From NCBI RefSeq assembly GCF_046719765.1, contig NZ_JABEBY010000021.1, forward strand, positions 1 through 39,740: 39,740 nucleotides of DNA. Direction: 5' to 3'. The DNA is from Halonotius sp046719765 (lineage in GTDB: Archaea; Halobacteriota; Halobacteria; Halobacteriales; Haloferacaceae). A program made the translations under genes and the position numbers. Positions 7,552-15,839 of this stretch are shown here, in pieces; the stretch's first letter is position 1; each line of letters begins with the position of its first letter. The notes beneath the pieces are model-generated. The model ran no database searches and had not been told where the DNA came from. It saw only the letters and a list, made by a program, of their open reading frames with translations.

Positions 7552-8639
7552 GTTCTGATTCGTTGCTTGAAGTCACTGATCTCTCAGTTGGCTTCGATGG
7601 CTTCGATGGCTATGCCGATGTCGTTGGTGATGTCGACCTTCAAGTTGATCGGGGTGAAATCGTCACGATTGTCGGCGAGACAGGCTGTGGAAAATCGGTC
7701 ACGACAAAAGCGATTACTGGACTTCTAGAGGAACCACCTGCGCATGTAGATGGGTCTGTTGAGTTCGATGGTATGGATCTTCGTGCACTCTCAGAAGACG
7801 ACCGAAAGAGTCTCAATGGTGATCGACTCGGGATGATTTTCCAAAATCCCCTCTCAGGCCTTAATCCGGTCTTCACCATCGGTGAACAGCTCATCGATAC
7901 TGCCATGTTTGGTGGCGAAAATAAGGGCGGAATACTCTCATATTTCCGACGCCGCCGCTCCTCAGCAGAGCGAGACAATGCACGCGACCGTGTTGTTGAG
8001 ATGCTCAAAGAGGTTCAAATGCCGGATCCCGAGGCGGTATTGAACAGTTACCCCTCGGAGCTTTCAGGCGGCATGCGACAACGTGCGCTCATTGCCCAGG
8101 CACTTCTCAACGAGCCTGATCTACTGATCGCAGATGAACCGGGCTCTGCGCTTGATGTGACAGTGCATGATCGCATTCTTTCCTTGCTCACTGACATTAT
8201 TGAAGATCGCGATATGAGCATTCTCATGATTACCCACAACCTTGGGGTCGCCCGGCAGGTTAGCGATCGGATCTACATCATGTATGGGGGCCGTATTGTC
8301 GAAACCGCTCCCACCGAGGAGATCTTCGAAGATGCTCACCATCCTTACACGCAGGGACTGATCGCGTCTATCCCGCAGCTGTCTGGAGAAGAGATGGCAG
8401 GCGGCATAGACGGCTCTGTGCCAAAGTATACCGATCCACCCTCTGGCTGTCGATTCCATCCACGGTGTCCATATGCTGATGAGAAATGCAAACAGTCACC
8501 ACCCCCGGAGGTGTCCTTCGGGGATAACTCCCATGCGGTCTGTGTTCGACACACAGACGATGGGACGACTCCAACAAACGAGAAAACCAAACATCGGTTG
8601 ATGAAAAACGGTAGTGTTCAAACTGGTGGTGAACAATGA
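7548..8639 (+). CDS. ABC transporter ATPase, DppD/OppD type
   Basis: The 363-residue ATPase has Walker A GETGCGKS (residues 43-50), a Q-loop in FQNPLSGLNPVF, the signature LSGGMRQR, Walker B LLIADEPGSAL and the switch His in MITHNLG. The C-terminal oligopeptide/dipeptide transporter extension carries GCRFHPRCPYADEKC with four cysteines. In some relatives this extension binds an iron-sulfur cluster. It energises import with the next gene's product. The D-loop has EPGSAL instead of the commoner EPTSAL, a tolerated change. It overlaps both neighbours by four bases. Confidence 0.93.
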   Translation: MSSDSLLEVTDLSVGFDGFDGYADVVGDVDLQVDRGEIVTIVGETGCGKSVTTKAITGLLEEPPAHVDGSVEFDGMDLRALSEDDRKSLNGDRLGMIFQNPLSGLNPVFTIGEQLIDTAMFGGENKGGILSYFRRRRSSAERDNARDRVVEMLKEVQMPDPEAVLNSYPSELSGGMRQRALIAQALLNEPDLLIADEPGSALDVTVHDRILSLLTDIIEDRDMSILMITHNLGVARQVSDRIYIMYGGRIVETAPTEEIFEDAHHPYTQGLIASIPQLSGEEMAGGIDGSVPKYTDPPSGCRFHPRCPYADEKCKQSPPPEVSFGDNSHAVCVRHTDDGTTPTNEKTKHRLMKNGSVQTGGEQ

Positions 8640-9667
8640 CGGCCCCAGTATTGGAAGTCAAAAACCTCGAGAAATACTTTGACACGAATACGGGGTGGTT
8701 TGACAATAAACCACCAGTAAAGGCCGTTGATGGGATCTCACTCACAGTAGATGAGGGAGAAACACTTGCCCTGATCGGAGAATCTGGGAGTGGCAAATCA
8801 ACTGTCGCTGAGACGATCATCAATATTCACGAAGCCACAGGAGGGCTCATTCGGTACCAAGGCGAAGACATTACCAATCCGCTCAAAGAGCAGTTGGAAA
8901 CGATTCGGAGTGATATCCAACTTGTATTCCAAGATCCAACATCGTGTCTCAATCCACGGCGGACGATCGAAAAATCACTTCGTGTCCCACTCAAAGCGAC
9001 AGGTGTTGACAAAAATAAACGGGATCAACGAGTACGGGAAATGCTCGATCGCGTTGGGCTTACTGATGAGTATCTGTACAAATATCCACACGAACTGAGT
9101 GGTGGGCAAAAACAACGAGTCAATATTGCCCGAGCACTCGCAGTAGACCCACAACTCTTGCTCCTTGATGAGCCTACGAGTGCACTCGATGTGTCAGTAC
9201 AAGCTAAAATAATCGATCTGTTGAGAGATCTCCAAGAGGATCTCGATCTGACGTATCTATTTATCACCCATGACCTTTCAGTTGTTAGAAATTTTGCAGA
9301 TGAGACAGCGGTGATGTACCTCGGAGAGATCCAAGAGAAAGGGCCGACTGAGGAGATCTTCCAATCACCAAAACACCCTTACACACGAGCGTTGCTCTCC
9401 TCGATTCCGGTAACATCGGACAGTGATGAAGCATACAGGCCAGACAGTGAACCGCTACGTGGAGAGATTCCCAGTCCTCGAGAAGCTCCGTCCGGCTGCC
9501 GACTACATCCACGCTGCCCACATGCAACAGAAGAATGTTCCATGCAACATCCAGACACACAACACGTAGACGACGTTGAGGTACAGTGTATTGCCTACAA
9601 TGAGGATACAGATGGATTCGATGCATTGCTTGAAACCACCAATGAAACTCCGGAGGAGGGGGTATGA
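8636..9667 (+). CDS. ABC transporter ATPase, DppF/OppF type
   Basis: The 343-residue second ATPase has Walker A GESGSGKS (about residues 49-56), a Q-loop FQDPTSCLNPR, the signature LSGGQKQR, Walker B LLLLDEPTSALD and the switch His in FITHDLS. The C-terminal family extension has the cysteine motif GCRLHPRCPHATEEC. DppF-type subunits form a heterodimer with DppD-type subunits. The sequence GGAGG just before 9664 suits the next gene, which starts four bases before this one ends. Confidence 0.93.
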   Translation: MTAPVLEVKNLEKYFDTNTGWFDNKPPVKAVDGISLTVDEGETLALIGESGSGKSTVAETIINIHEATGGLIRYQGEDITNPLKEQLETIRSDIQLVFQDPTSCLNPRRTIEKSLRVPLKATGVDKNKRDQRVREMLDRVGLTDEYLYKYPHELSGGQKQRVNIARALAVDPQLLLLDEPTSALDVSVQAKIIDLLRDLQEDLDLTYLFITHDLSVVRNFADETAVMYLGEIQEKGPTEEIFQSPKHPYTRALLSSIPVTSDSDEAYRPDSEPLRGEIPSPREAPSGCRLHPRCPHATEECSMQHPDTQHVDDVEVQCIAYNEDTDGFDALLETTNETPEEGV

Positions 9668-11076
9668 GCGTTGATCTAACCGTTGTTGGTGGGACGCTTG
9701 TCACTACAGATGGGACGATCGATGCTGGCTTTGCAGTCGACGATGGCACAATCGTGGCCGTTGGCAACCAAGAGATACTGCCATCAGCCGATCAGACCCT
9801 CGATGTAGATGGACAGCTTGTCCTTCCTGGGATTGTTGATCCACATGTTCATATTGATGGCTTCAACTCCATCGATACCTACGAAACTGGAACTGCCGCA
9901 GCAGCAAGAGGCGGAATTACGACGGTTATCAATTTCGCCTGGCAGACATGGAACGGAGAACGCAGTGATGATTCCGATGACGCTGTGTGGATGGACGAGG
10001 GATCATTACATACGGCGATCGAACGGCAAAAACAGAAGGCTACCGAGTCGTATGTCGATTATGGACTCCATGCGACGGTCACGGCGGAAGATCCGTCAGT
10101 AGTGGACGAATTTGAATCGGTTGTCGAAGCTGGAATCCCGACGTTCAAATTCTTCACCGCCTACGATATTGCGGTCTCCAACGGGTTCTTACAGATCGCC
10201 TTTGATCGGCTCGCCGAGCTTGATGCTGTGGCTGTCCTGCATACAGAAGATGCCTCGGTTTGTCAGGCATTGACTGAAAAACAGCAAGAAGAAGGCCGAA
10301 ATTCAGCAACGGACTATCCAGAAGCACGTCCAGATTACACAGAGGCGATGGCCCTCTCAGATGCCGCTGCAGTAGCTGAGGCAACTGGGTGTCAGTACTA
10401 TGGGATCCATACCTCATCTGATGCAGCTGCCACTGCACTGGCAGCAGTCCGTGAAGACGGCAGTCAATTCCGGGGTGAAACATGCACCCACTATACGACA
10501 TTGACTGAGGAAGCCTACGGAGAACAAGGAACACTCGCACTTCAATCACCACCACTCCGAACACAGGAAAATGTGGATGCGATGTTTAAACACCTGCGAG
10601 AAGGCCCACTCAGCATTGTCTCAACTGATCACGTCGCCTCAACGCGAGCTGACAAAACAGTTGAAAACTGGTGGGACTGCTCGTTTGGCGTCAACAGTCT
10701 GCAAACAAGTCTCCCTGTGTTTCATGATGAGGCTATCAATCGGCGGGGATACAGTTACAAATTCCTCGTCGATGCCATGGCGCGATCCCCAGCACGCACA
10801 TTTGGGCTTCGAAATAAAGGCCGACTGACAGTCGGCGCAGACGCCGACTTTGTTGTATTCGATCCCGATGAAACGTATACGATTTCAGCCGACGAGAACG
10901 AATCTCGGGCCGATTATTCAGTATATGAGGGCCGGGAGGTAACCGGTCGGGTGAAACAGACCTACCTTCGGGGAAACTGCATTGTTGATGAGACTGGCGT
11001 TGTGGCCGATCCAGGTTATGGTGAGTTCCGTGAACGACCGGTTCCACACTGGGGGCCACAGGAGACCCATCGATGA
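9664..11076 (+). CDS. Hydantoinase/dihydropyrimidinase-type amidohydrolase
   Basis: The 470-residue cyclic amidohydrolase has DPHVH (residues 59-63, two metal-binding His), a Lys at about 162 in TFKFFTAYD that is carboxylated in the family to bridge two metals, His at about 193 in VLHTED and 249 in GIHTSS, and the catalytic Asp at about 322 in STDHVA. These are the full metal-site set for opening hydantoin, dihydropyrimidine or allantoin-like rings. The flanking ABC importer and N-carbamoyl-amidohydrolase support a cyclic ureide substrate. Which ring cannot be read from sequence. The protein is cytoplasmic, with no signal. Coupled to both neighbours by four-base overlaps. Confidence 0.87.
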   Translation: MSVDLTVVGGTLVTTDGTIDAGFAVDDGTIVAVGNQEILPSADQTLDVDGQLVLPGIVDPHVHIDGFNSIDTYETGTAAAARGGITTVINFAWQTWNGERSDDSDDAVWMDEGSLHTAIERQKQKATESYVDYGLHATVTAEDPSVVDEFESVVEAGIPTFKFFTAYDIAVSNGFLQIAFDRLAELDAVAVLHTEDASVCQALTEKQQEEGRNSATDYPEARPDYTEAMALSDAAAVAEATGCQYYGIHTSSDAAATALAAVREDGSQFRGETCTHYTTLTEEAYGEQGTLALQSPPLRTQENVDAMFKHLREGPLSIVSTDHVASTRADKTVENWWDCSFGVNSLQTSLPVFHDEAINRRGYSYKFLVDAMARSPARTFGLRNKGRLTVGADADFVVFDPDETYTISADENESRADYSVYEGREVTGRVKQTYLRGNCIVDETGVVADPGYGEFRERPVPHWGPQETHR

Positions 11077-12329
11077 CTGACGATCTCATCATCGATGGTG
11101 ATGCGCTTCGAGAAGATATCGAACAAACGGCCACATTTGGGGCTGTAAAATCATCCGAGGGCCGTGGGCGAACAGCACTCCCAGCAGATGAAGCTAATCG
11201 GAAGGCCCGGGATTATTACGTCGACCAGTGTAAGGCCGCTGGGCTCGATATCAGTATCGACCCGGTCGGGAATATCGTCGGCCGGTGGGTTCCCCCAAAT
11301 GCAGATCCCGAGAGCACAGCTGTGGCCGCAGGAAGCCACCTAGATTCAGTTCCTCGCGGAGGTATCTTCGATGGCCCACTTGGAGTTTTTGCGGCGTTGG
11401 AAAGTGTGCGTGCGATCCAGCGAAGCAAGATATCGCCACGGCGGCCAATCGAAGTTGTCTCATTCACCGGAGAAGAAGGAACCCGATTTGCAGAGGGCGT
11501 TCTCGGTTCGACTGTCGCAGCTGGAAAGGCCAGTGTTGACGAGATGTTATCACAGTCAGATGGTGACATCACGCTGGAGAAGGCCCTCAAAAATATCGGA
11601 TATCACGGCTCCGATCGAATCGACGCCAACAAATGGGATAGCTGGCTCGAACTGCATATTGAGCAAACAACGCGTCTCAACGACGCAGGTGTTCCACTGG
11701 GAGTTGTTACGGATATAACCGGCACTGTCCGGTGTCACGTGACGCTCACAGGACACCCAGACCATGCAGGTACCACAGCCATGGATAAACGGCAGGATGC
11801 ACTCACTGCAGCGAGTGAGCTTGTCCTCGCCGTAGAAAGCCACGCTGGTGACATTGCGTCAAGCGGGAGTGAGACTGCTGTCGGTACAGTCGGTCACCTC
11901 ACGCCGGAACCAAACACAGTGAATGTTGTCCCTGGTGAAGTGTCCCTTCGGATTGATCTCCGATCAACCAAGCAGTCTGAGATAACATCACAACTTGAGC
12001 ACGTCCAAGGAAAGCTCAACGAGATCGAGGCTAACCGACCGATCTCGACGACGTTCACGTGTGATTACGACATCCCACCAACGCCACTGTCTGATCGGTG
12101 CAGAGACACTGTCAAGCAGGTCAGTGAGGATCACCAGGTGAACACAATCGATATCCACTCGGGTGCAGGTCACGATACGATGCAGATCGCTGACGTGACT
12201 GATGCGGCACTCCTGTTTGTGGCCTCTGAAAACGGATACTCCCATTCACCGAAAGAGAAGGCTGATTGGGAGGATTGCACCTCAGCCACACAAATCCTTG
12301 CAGCCTCGATTGCACAGCTCGCGAAGTGA
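11073..12329 (+). CDS. M20-type N-carbamoyl-amino-acid amidohydrolase / ureidopropionase family
   Basis: The 418-residue metal-dependent amidohydrolase shows the family ligands. They are His89 in AGSHLDSVPRGG, Asp100 in IFDGPLGV, Glu134/135 in FTGEEGTRF, His195 in LELHIEQ, and the late His391 in YSHSPKE. The dimerisation part contains LTGHPDHAGTTAM. Family members remove the carbamoyl group from N-carbamoyl amino acids, giving amino acid, CO2 and ammonia, or act on ureidopropionate, allantoate or ureidoglycine. It lies directly after the ring-opening enzyme, whose product it should use. It is followed by a 24-base gap, the only gap in the operon. Confidence 0.9.
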   Translation: MTDDLIIDGDALREDIEQTATFGAVKSSEGRGRTALPADEANRKARDYYVDQCKAAGLDISIDPVGNIVGRWVPPNADPESTAVAAGSHLDSVPRGGIFDGPLGVFAALESVRAIQRSKISPRRPIEVVSFTGEEGTRFAEGVLGSTVAAGKASVDEMLSQSDGDITLEKALKNIGYHGSDRIDANKWDSWLELHIEQTTRLNDAGVPLGVVTDITGTVRCHVTLTGHPDHAGTTAMDKRQDALTAASELVLAVESHAGDIASSGSETAVGTVGHLTPEPNTVNVVPGEVSLRIDLRSTKQSEITSQLEHVQGKLNEIEANRPISTTFTCDYDIPPTPLSDRCRDTVKQVSEDHQVNTIDIHSGAGHDTMQIADVTDAALLFVASENGYSHSPKEKADWEDCTSATQILAASIAQLAK

Positions 12330-12353
12330 CCCAACCCGATACATCCAATCACA

Positions 12354-12770
12354 ATGATACAAATTGAAGTAAACGACACAGAATTCGAGGCAGAATTACA
12401 CGACGACCAAGCTCCAGAATCAGTCAAAGCGGTTCGAGAGCTCCTTCCATTAGAATCAGAACTCATGCATGTTCGATGGAGTGGAATTGCGACATGGATC
12501 AATATCGATGAGATTGATCTCCCCGAGATCCCTCGAGAAAATCATACAGTCTATCCCTCACGTGGAGATCTCTTGTTGTACCCTGGCTATCGAAACGAAC
12601 AAGAAATTCTTGTCCCATGTGGGCCAACCTGTTTCAAAAGCCCAGCTGGGGAACTTGCAGGCAATCACTTCGCGACAATTGATGCCACCGCCTCAGAACT
12701 CAAAGAGATTGAGGAGGCCACTCTTCAAAATGGGGCGTATGATGTGGCGATCCAGGAGGTGCAGGCATGA
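12354..12770 (+). CDS. DUF3830 family protein
   Basis: The 138-residue protein matches the pattern I know for DUF3830, whose fold is cyclophilin-like. It has an early FEAELHDDQAPESVKAVREL, then RWSGIATWINIDE, ENHTVYPSRGDLLLYPG, and a final GELAGNHFATID. DUF3830 genes recur beside hydantoinase, carbamoylase and ABC-importer genes in bacteria, but the biochemical role is not established. A racemase or a substrate-handling role would fit this context, which is speculation. It overlaps the next gene by four bases (ATGA), so it belongs to the operon despite the small gap before it. Confidence 0.75.
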   Translation: MIQIEVNDTEFEAELHDDQAPESVKAVRELLPLESELMHVRWSGIATWINIDEIDLPEIPRENHTVYPSRGDLLLYPGYRNEQEILVPCGPTCFKSPAGELAGNHFATIDATASELKEIEEATLQNGAYDVAIQEVQA

Positions 12771-13684
12771 CTGATATCGTTGTCCTTCATGACAAAATCC
12801 ATGGGCTTGATCCAGAAGACTATGCTGAGACAATTCGTGAGGCCTGTCCAGACAAGGAGGTGACGGTAGCATATACCCCAGATCAACGGGAGAAGTATCT
12901 GACAGCTGCATCAGTGGCAACTGGGTATCAAATCAACCCAGAACTCGTCAAGAAATCCGATACATTGGACGTATTCGCCTGTACCTTTGCCGGCACTGAC
13001 CACCTACCACTAGATGTGCTCAACGAAGCGAATGTCACCGTGACAAATGCATCAGGTGTTCACGGCCCGAATATCGCCGAGCAAGTGCTTGGATACATTC
13101 TCTCTGATGTCAGAAACCTTCGTCAAGCATGGGAGCAAAACGAACGTGGAGAATGGAACCACTTCCAAGGGGGAGAGCTACGCGGGGCAACGGCTACTGT
13201 CGTCGGTATGGGACCGATTGGGACGGAAATTATTGCTCGACTCAATGATTTCGGGGTCGAGACTATCGGCATCCGATATACACCCGATAAACCGGGTAAT
13301 GCCGATGAAATCGTCGGGTATGATCAAACGTTGGCTGCCGCTACTCGGAGCGACTACCTCATACTCGCCTGTCCACTAACAGAAACAACAGACAACCTAA
13401 TTGATGAGCAAGTGTTCAACGGGCTTCCCACCGATGCCATGCTCATCAATGTAGCTCGAGGGCCAGTTGTCGATACAGATGCGTTGGTATCGGCTCTCCG
13501 TGGGAATGATATCCAACAGGCAGCACTCGATGTTACTGATCCTGAGCCACTGCCTGGAGATCACCCCCTTTGGAACCTCCAAAACTGTCTGATTACACCT
13601 CACAACGCGGGACATACCCCAAACTACTGGAATCGCTGTACAGACATTCTTGTTGATGCGATTGACGATCTCCAATCGGTATAA
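12767..13684 (+). CDS. D-2-hydroxyacid dehydrogenase (NAD-dependent)
   Basis: The 305-residue protein of the D-2-hydroxyacid dehydrogenase superfamily has a Rossmann nucleotide-binding motif VVGMGPIGTEI (about residues 145-155). The catalytic Arg is in NVARGPVVD (about 229), Glu in TDPEPLPGDHPL (about 265) and His in TPHNAGHTP (about 284). It oxidises a 2-hydroxyacid or reduces a 2-oxoacid with NAD(P). As last gene of the ureide operon it may process glyoxylate/glycolate-like or 2-oxo acid products left after amino acid release. That is inference. No glycine-cleavage or transaminase gene accompanies it. Confidence 0.87.
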   Translation: MTDIVVLHDKIHGLDPEDYAETIREACPDKEVTVAYTPDQREKYLTAASVATGYQINPELVKKSDTLDVFACTFAGTDHLPLDVLNEANVTVTNASGVHGPNIAEQVLGYILSDVRNLRQAWEQNERGEWNHFQGGELRGATATVVGMGPIGTEIIARLNDFGVETIGIRYTPDKPGNADEIVGYDQTLAAATRSDYLILACPLTETTDNLIDEQVFNGLPTDAMLINVARGPVVDTDALVSALRGNDIQQAALDVTDPEPLPGDHPLWNLQNCLITPHNAGHTPNYWNRCTDILVDAIDDLQSV

Positions 13685-13702
13685 ACGACAAGCGGCGTGG
13701 AC

Positions 13703-13763
13703 TGCCTCGAGGTCAAGCCCCGAGGCACTCGACCTACCCAGCCTGTAGACGCCTCCGATTTTT
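13703..13763 (+). terminator. Hairpin and T-run after the ureide operon
   Basis: A 7-base stem TGCCTCG (13703-13709) pairs with CGAGGCA (13721-13727), and a run of five T lies at 13759-13763. It begins 19 bases after the last operon stop and suits a terminator. A similar TGCCTCG...CGAGGCA hairpin also occurs, from memory, at ends of some haloarchaeal IS605-type elements, so a transposon remnant is an alternative. Confidence 0.4.
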
Positions 13764-13943
13764 GTCATACAATTCTCTCAAAGTGTGCCTCTGGGCAGTT
13801 TTTACTTCTGAAATAATCGCGATCGCCAATTGAGACACCTCATCAAATATTCTGACTAATATAAGGTAATGGTTATAAATACCACCTGCATCCATAAATA
13901 TGATAGTAATAGGAACAGATATATTTACTTTTAAATCGTTTTC

Positions 13944-15146
13944 ATGAGTATGTCAAAAGTTTTGGCGGGAAACGATTTCGAAGTGTTTGAATCTGCACCG
14001 ACTCCACTGAAAACAAAGGCTGGCCTCCATGATCCATTTGATTGGTACAAAAAAATGCGGAGTCAATCCCCGATACACTATGATAGCCAACGGGAGGTCT
14101 ATGATGTATTTGGGTTTCAACAGGTGAAAAACGGACTGCAGGATAATGCTCTCGTTCGTAAGAGCTTGGCTGATAATTCAAATCGGACATCCCCCTTTTC
14201 GTATATCGACAATGCCATCGTCTGGATGGATGGGTCTCAACACAAACGTTCCAAAGGTGAATTCTTCAAATACTTTCGTCCCGGCGAAATCAACGAATTC
14301 GAAAATACGATTAGGGAGCTCACAACAAATCAACTTGATCAAGCAGTAGCGAACGGGACGGAATTTGATTTTGTGAGTGAGCTCGCTGAGCCACTTCCGC
14401 TGCGTGTTATTATGAGCATGGTTGGAGTTCCTGATGAGGATATAGACAAAGTAATAGAGTGGTTGTTGACTTTTAGAGAGGTAACATATAGTGAATTCAG
14501 TGACTTTGATAGCAAACAGCCAGAACGACTATCCAGCGTCGTCGAGTACTTTAGTGATCTCGTCGAGAAACGACGAGCGGAACCACAAGATGATTTGATA
14601 TCCAAGTTGATCGAGGATGACGAGTTGGACGATATTACCATCGGCTCTAATGCATTCAATTTTATTCTAGCAGGACAAGGAACTCTCACGTCATTACTCG
14701 CAAACAGCGTTTACCTATTGGATAAATTCGACTGCTATTCGAGTATCGATCAATCTCAGATTGATGTGGTCTTAGAGGAAATTCTTCGATATCGATCGCC
14801 ACTACAAGCACGTGCCCGGAAGACAAAACAGCAAACCGAAATTGGGGGTATGACCATCCGACAAGATGAAACAGTTATTCTTTGGATTGGTTCTGCGAAC
14901 AGAGATCCTGACATATTTGACAATCCGGATACATTCATTTCAGAGCGCGACCCCGACCATATCGCCTTTGGGAGTGGATCACACACTTGTATCGGTGCCC
15001 CATTGGCACGCTTGGAGGCATCAATTATCCTCAAGACGTTGTTTGATTACTTTGAGGACATAACCGTTCGTGACTCTTACATCCCCCTAGCGAAACCGTC
15101 TGACTTGGGATTTGAAAAATTACCAGTGAAAACAAACTCGAAATAA
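13944..15146 (+). CDS. Cytochrome P450
   Basis: The 400-residue P450 has the K-helix ExxR in EEILRYRSP (about residues 277-285), the PERF-like region FISERDPDHIAFG, and the heme-ligand loop FGSGSHTCIGAPLARLE with Cys at about 348. These identify a class I soluble bacterial-type monooxygenase with no membrane anchor. The I-helix reads AGQGT where most family members have an acidic residue before the conserved Thr. Proton delivery may therefore differ, or the enzyme may use peroxide or a substrate acid group. No ferredoxin or reductase gene lies beside it. It is separated from the ureide operon by 259 bases and seems independently transcribed, with TATA-like ATAAATATG near 13894. Confidence 0.92.
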   Translation: MSMSKVLAGNDFEVFESAPTPLKTKAGLHDPFDWYKKMRSQSPIHYDSQREVYDVFGFQQVKNGLQDNALVRKSLADNSNRTSPFSYIDNAIVWMDGSQHKRSKGEFFKYFRPGEINEFENTIRELTTNQLDQAVANGTEFDFVSELAEPLPLRVIMSMVGVPDEDIDKVIEWLLTFREVTYSEFSDFDSKQPERLSSVVEYFSDLVEKRRAEPQDDLISKLIEDDELDDITIGSNAFNFILAGQGTLTSLLANSVYLLDKFDCYSSIDQSQIDVVLEEILRYRSPLQARARKTKQQTEIGGMTIRQDETVILWIGSANRDPDIFDNPDTFISERDPDHIAFGSGSHTCIGAPLARLEASIILKTLFDYFEDITVRDSYIPLAKPSDLGFEKLPVKTNSK

Positions 15147-15228
15147 AACCTTGTAAACCCTACCTACGAATTTAAAATCAATAGAAGGCTCCAACAATCT
15201 AAAGCATAACCTGCTCAGTGTTGGTTAG

Positions 15229-15393
15229 CTATACCTCTCCGGCATCCGGCACCTCGACACGTGGGGTGTCACTGTTGTCGGCTCCAACACCGTAGTCTGC
15301 ACAGCGAGGGCAAATCGCTGTCTGGGGTTTCGGATGTCCTTGCCACATGTACCCGCATTCCGGACAGGGCCCGATCTCTACAGAGCAGGTCAC
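15229..15393 (-). CDS. 54-residue zinc-ribbon mini-protein
   Basis: The gene starts with GTG at 15391-15393, overlapping the stop of the upstream gene in GTGA, and ends at TAG 15229-15231. The peptide has two Cys pairs, GPCPECGYMW and AICPRCADYG, 18 residues apart, forming a complete four-Cys zinc ribbon followed by a polar tail. Haloarchaea encode many such zinc-finger micro-proteins, mostly of unknown role. The overlap with a regulator-like gene suggests joint function. The same arrangement occurs again at 30780-31435, 31471-31970 and 32972-33460. Confidence 0.7.
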   Translation of the reverse strand: MTCSVEIGPCPECGYMWQGHPKPQTAICPRCADYGVGADNSDTPRVEVPDAGEV

Positions 15394-15623
15394 GTCTCGA
15401 TCCCGGCTTCTTCGAGATCTCGTTTCCGATCTTTCGCTCGCCGAACGTTCTTTTCGACCATCTCCTGGCTGCGGTTGTGCTCTTGAGACACGTCAGCTGG
15501 ATCGCGATCGTTGATCACGACTTCGCGATAGTCGCGGCCGGCCTCTGGGCCGAGCAGCTCGACGATGTCGACGTCGGTATCGATGGTGATCTCTCGAAGC
15601 TCGGATGAGTCCGTTTTCTGCAA
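15390..15623 (-). CDS. Small helix-turn-helix-like protein upstream of a zinc ribbon
   Basis: The 77-residue acidic protein has a C-terminal helical half, DRDPADVSQEHNRSQEMVEK followed by a basic helix. It reads like a region-4/winged type helix-turn-helix. It lacks any catalytic motif. It is translationally coupled to the zinc-ribbon gene by a GTGA overlap. An AT-rich stretch upstream at 15625-15690 could serve as its promoter, and a possible plus-strand mini-gene begins at 15695. The family is unidentified. Confidence 0.55.
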   Translation of the reverse strand: MQKTDSSELREITIDTDVDIVELLGPEAGRDYREVVINDRDPADVSQEHNRSQEMVEKNVRRAKDRKRDLEEAGIET

Positions 15624-15694
15624 TTAAATTGGTTGCAGAACTTTCCCCGATGAAGTAGTAACAACTAAACAACCAATACCATCATAATATTTTC

Positions 15695-15802
15695 ATGGAA
15701 AATCCGCCGACGGCATCTCAATCGGGGGCCGCTGAATACGATAGAGAAACACTCGATACAGAAGTAATTCCACCCTATACCGTACTTCCAAGTGAATCGT
15801 GA
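15695..15802 (+). CDS. Possible 35-residue protein or truncated N-terminus
   Basis: An ATG at 15695 follows an AT-rich TATA-like stretch and opens a 35-codon frame containing RETLDTEVIPPYTVLPSES before TGA. Composition is acidic and haloarchaeal in style. It ends about 40 bases before the insertion sequence, so it could be a complete micro-protein or a gene start whose remainder was displaced. Nothing further is recognisable. Confidence 0.25.
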   Translation: MENPPTASQSGAAEYDRETLDTEVIPPYTVLPSES

Positions 15803-15839
15803 TACTGAGTCAATCACTTGTGAATGGCATCTGATAGAT

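Noticed and set aside
13703..13727. TGCCTCG/CGAGGCA hairpin as the end of another IS605-type element
   Set aside because: No tnpA or tnpB sequence and no GATGTCAA-type end is nearby. A transcription terminator explains it equally well.
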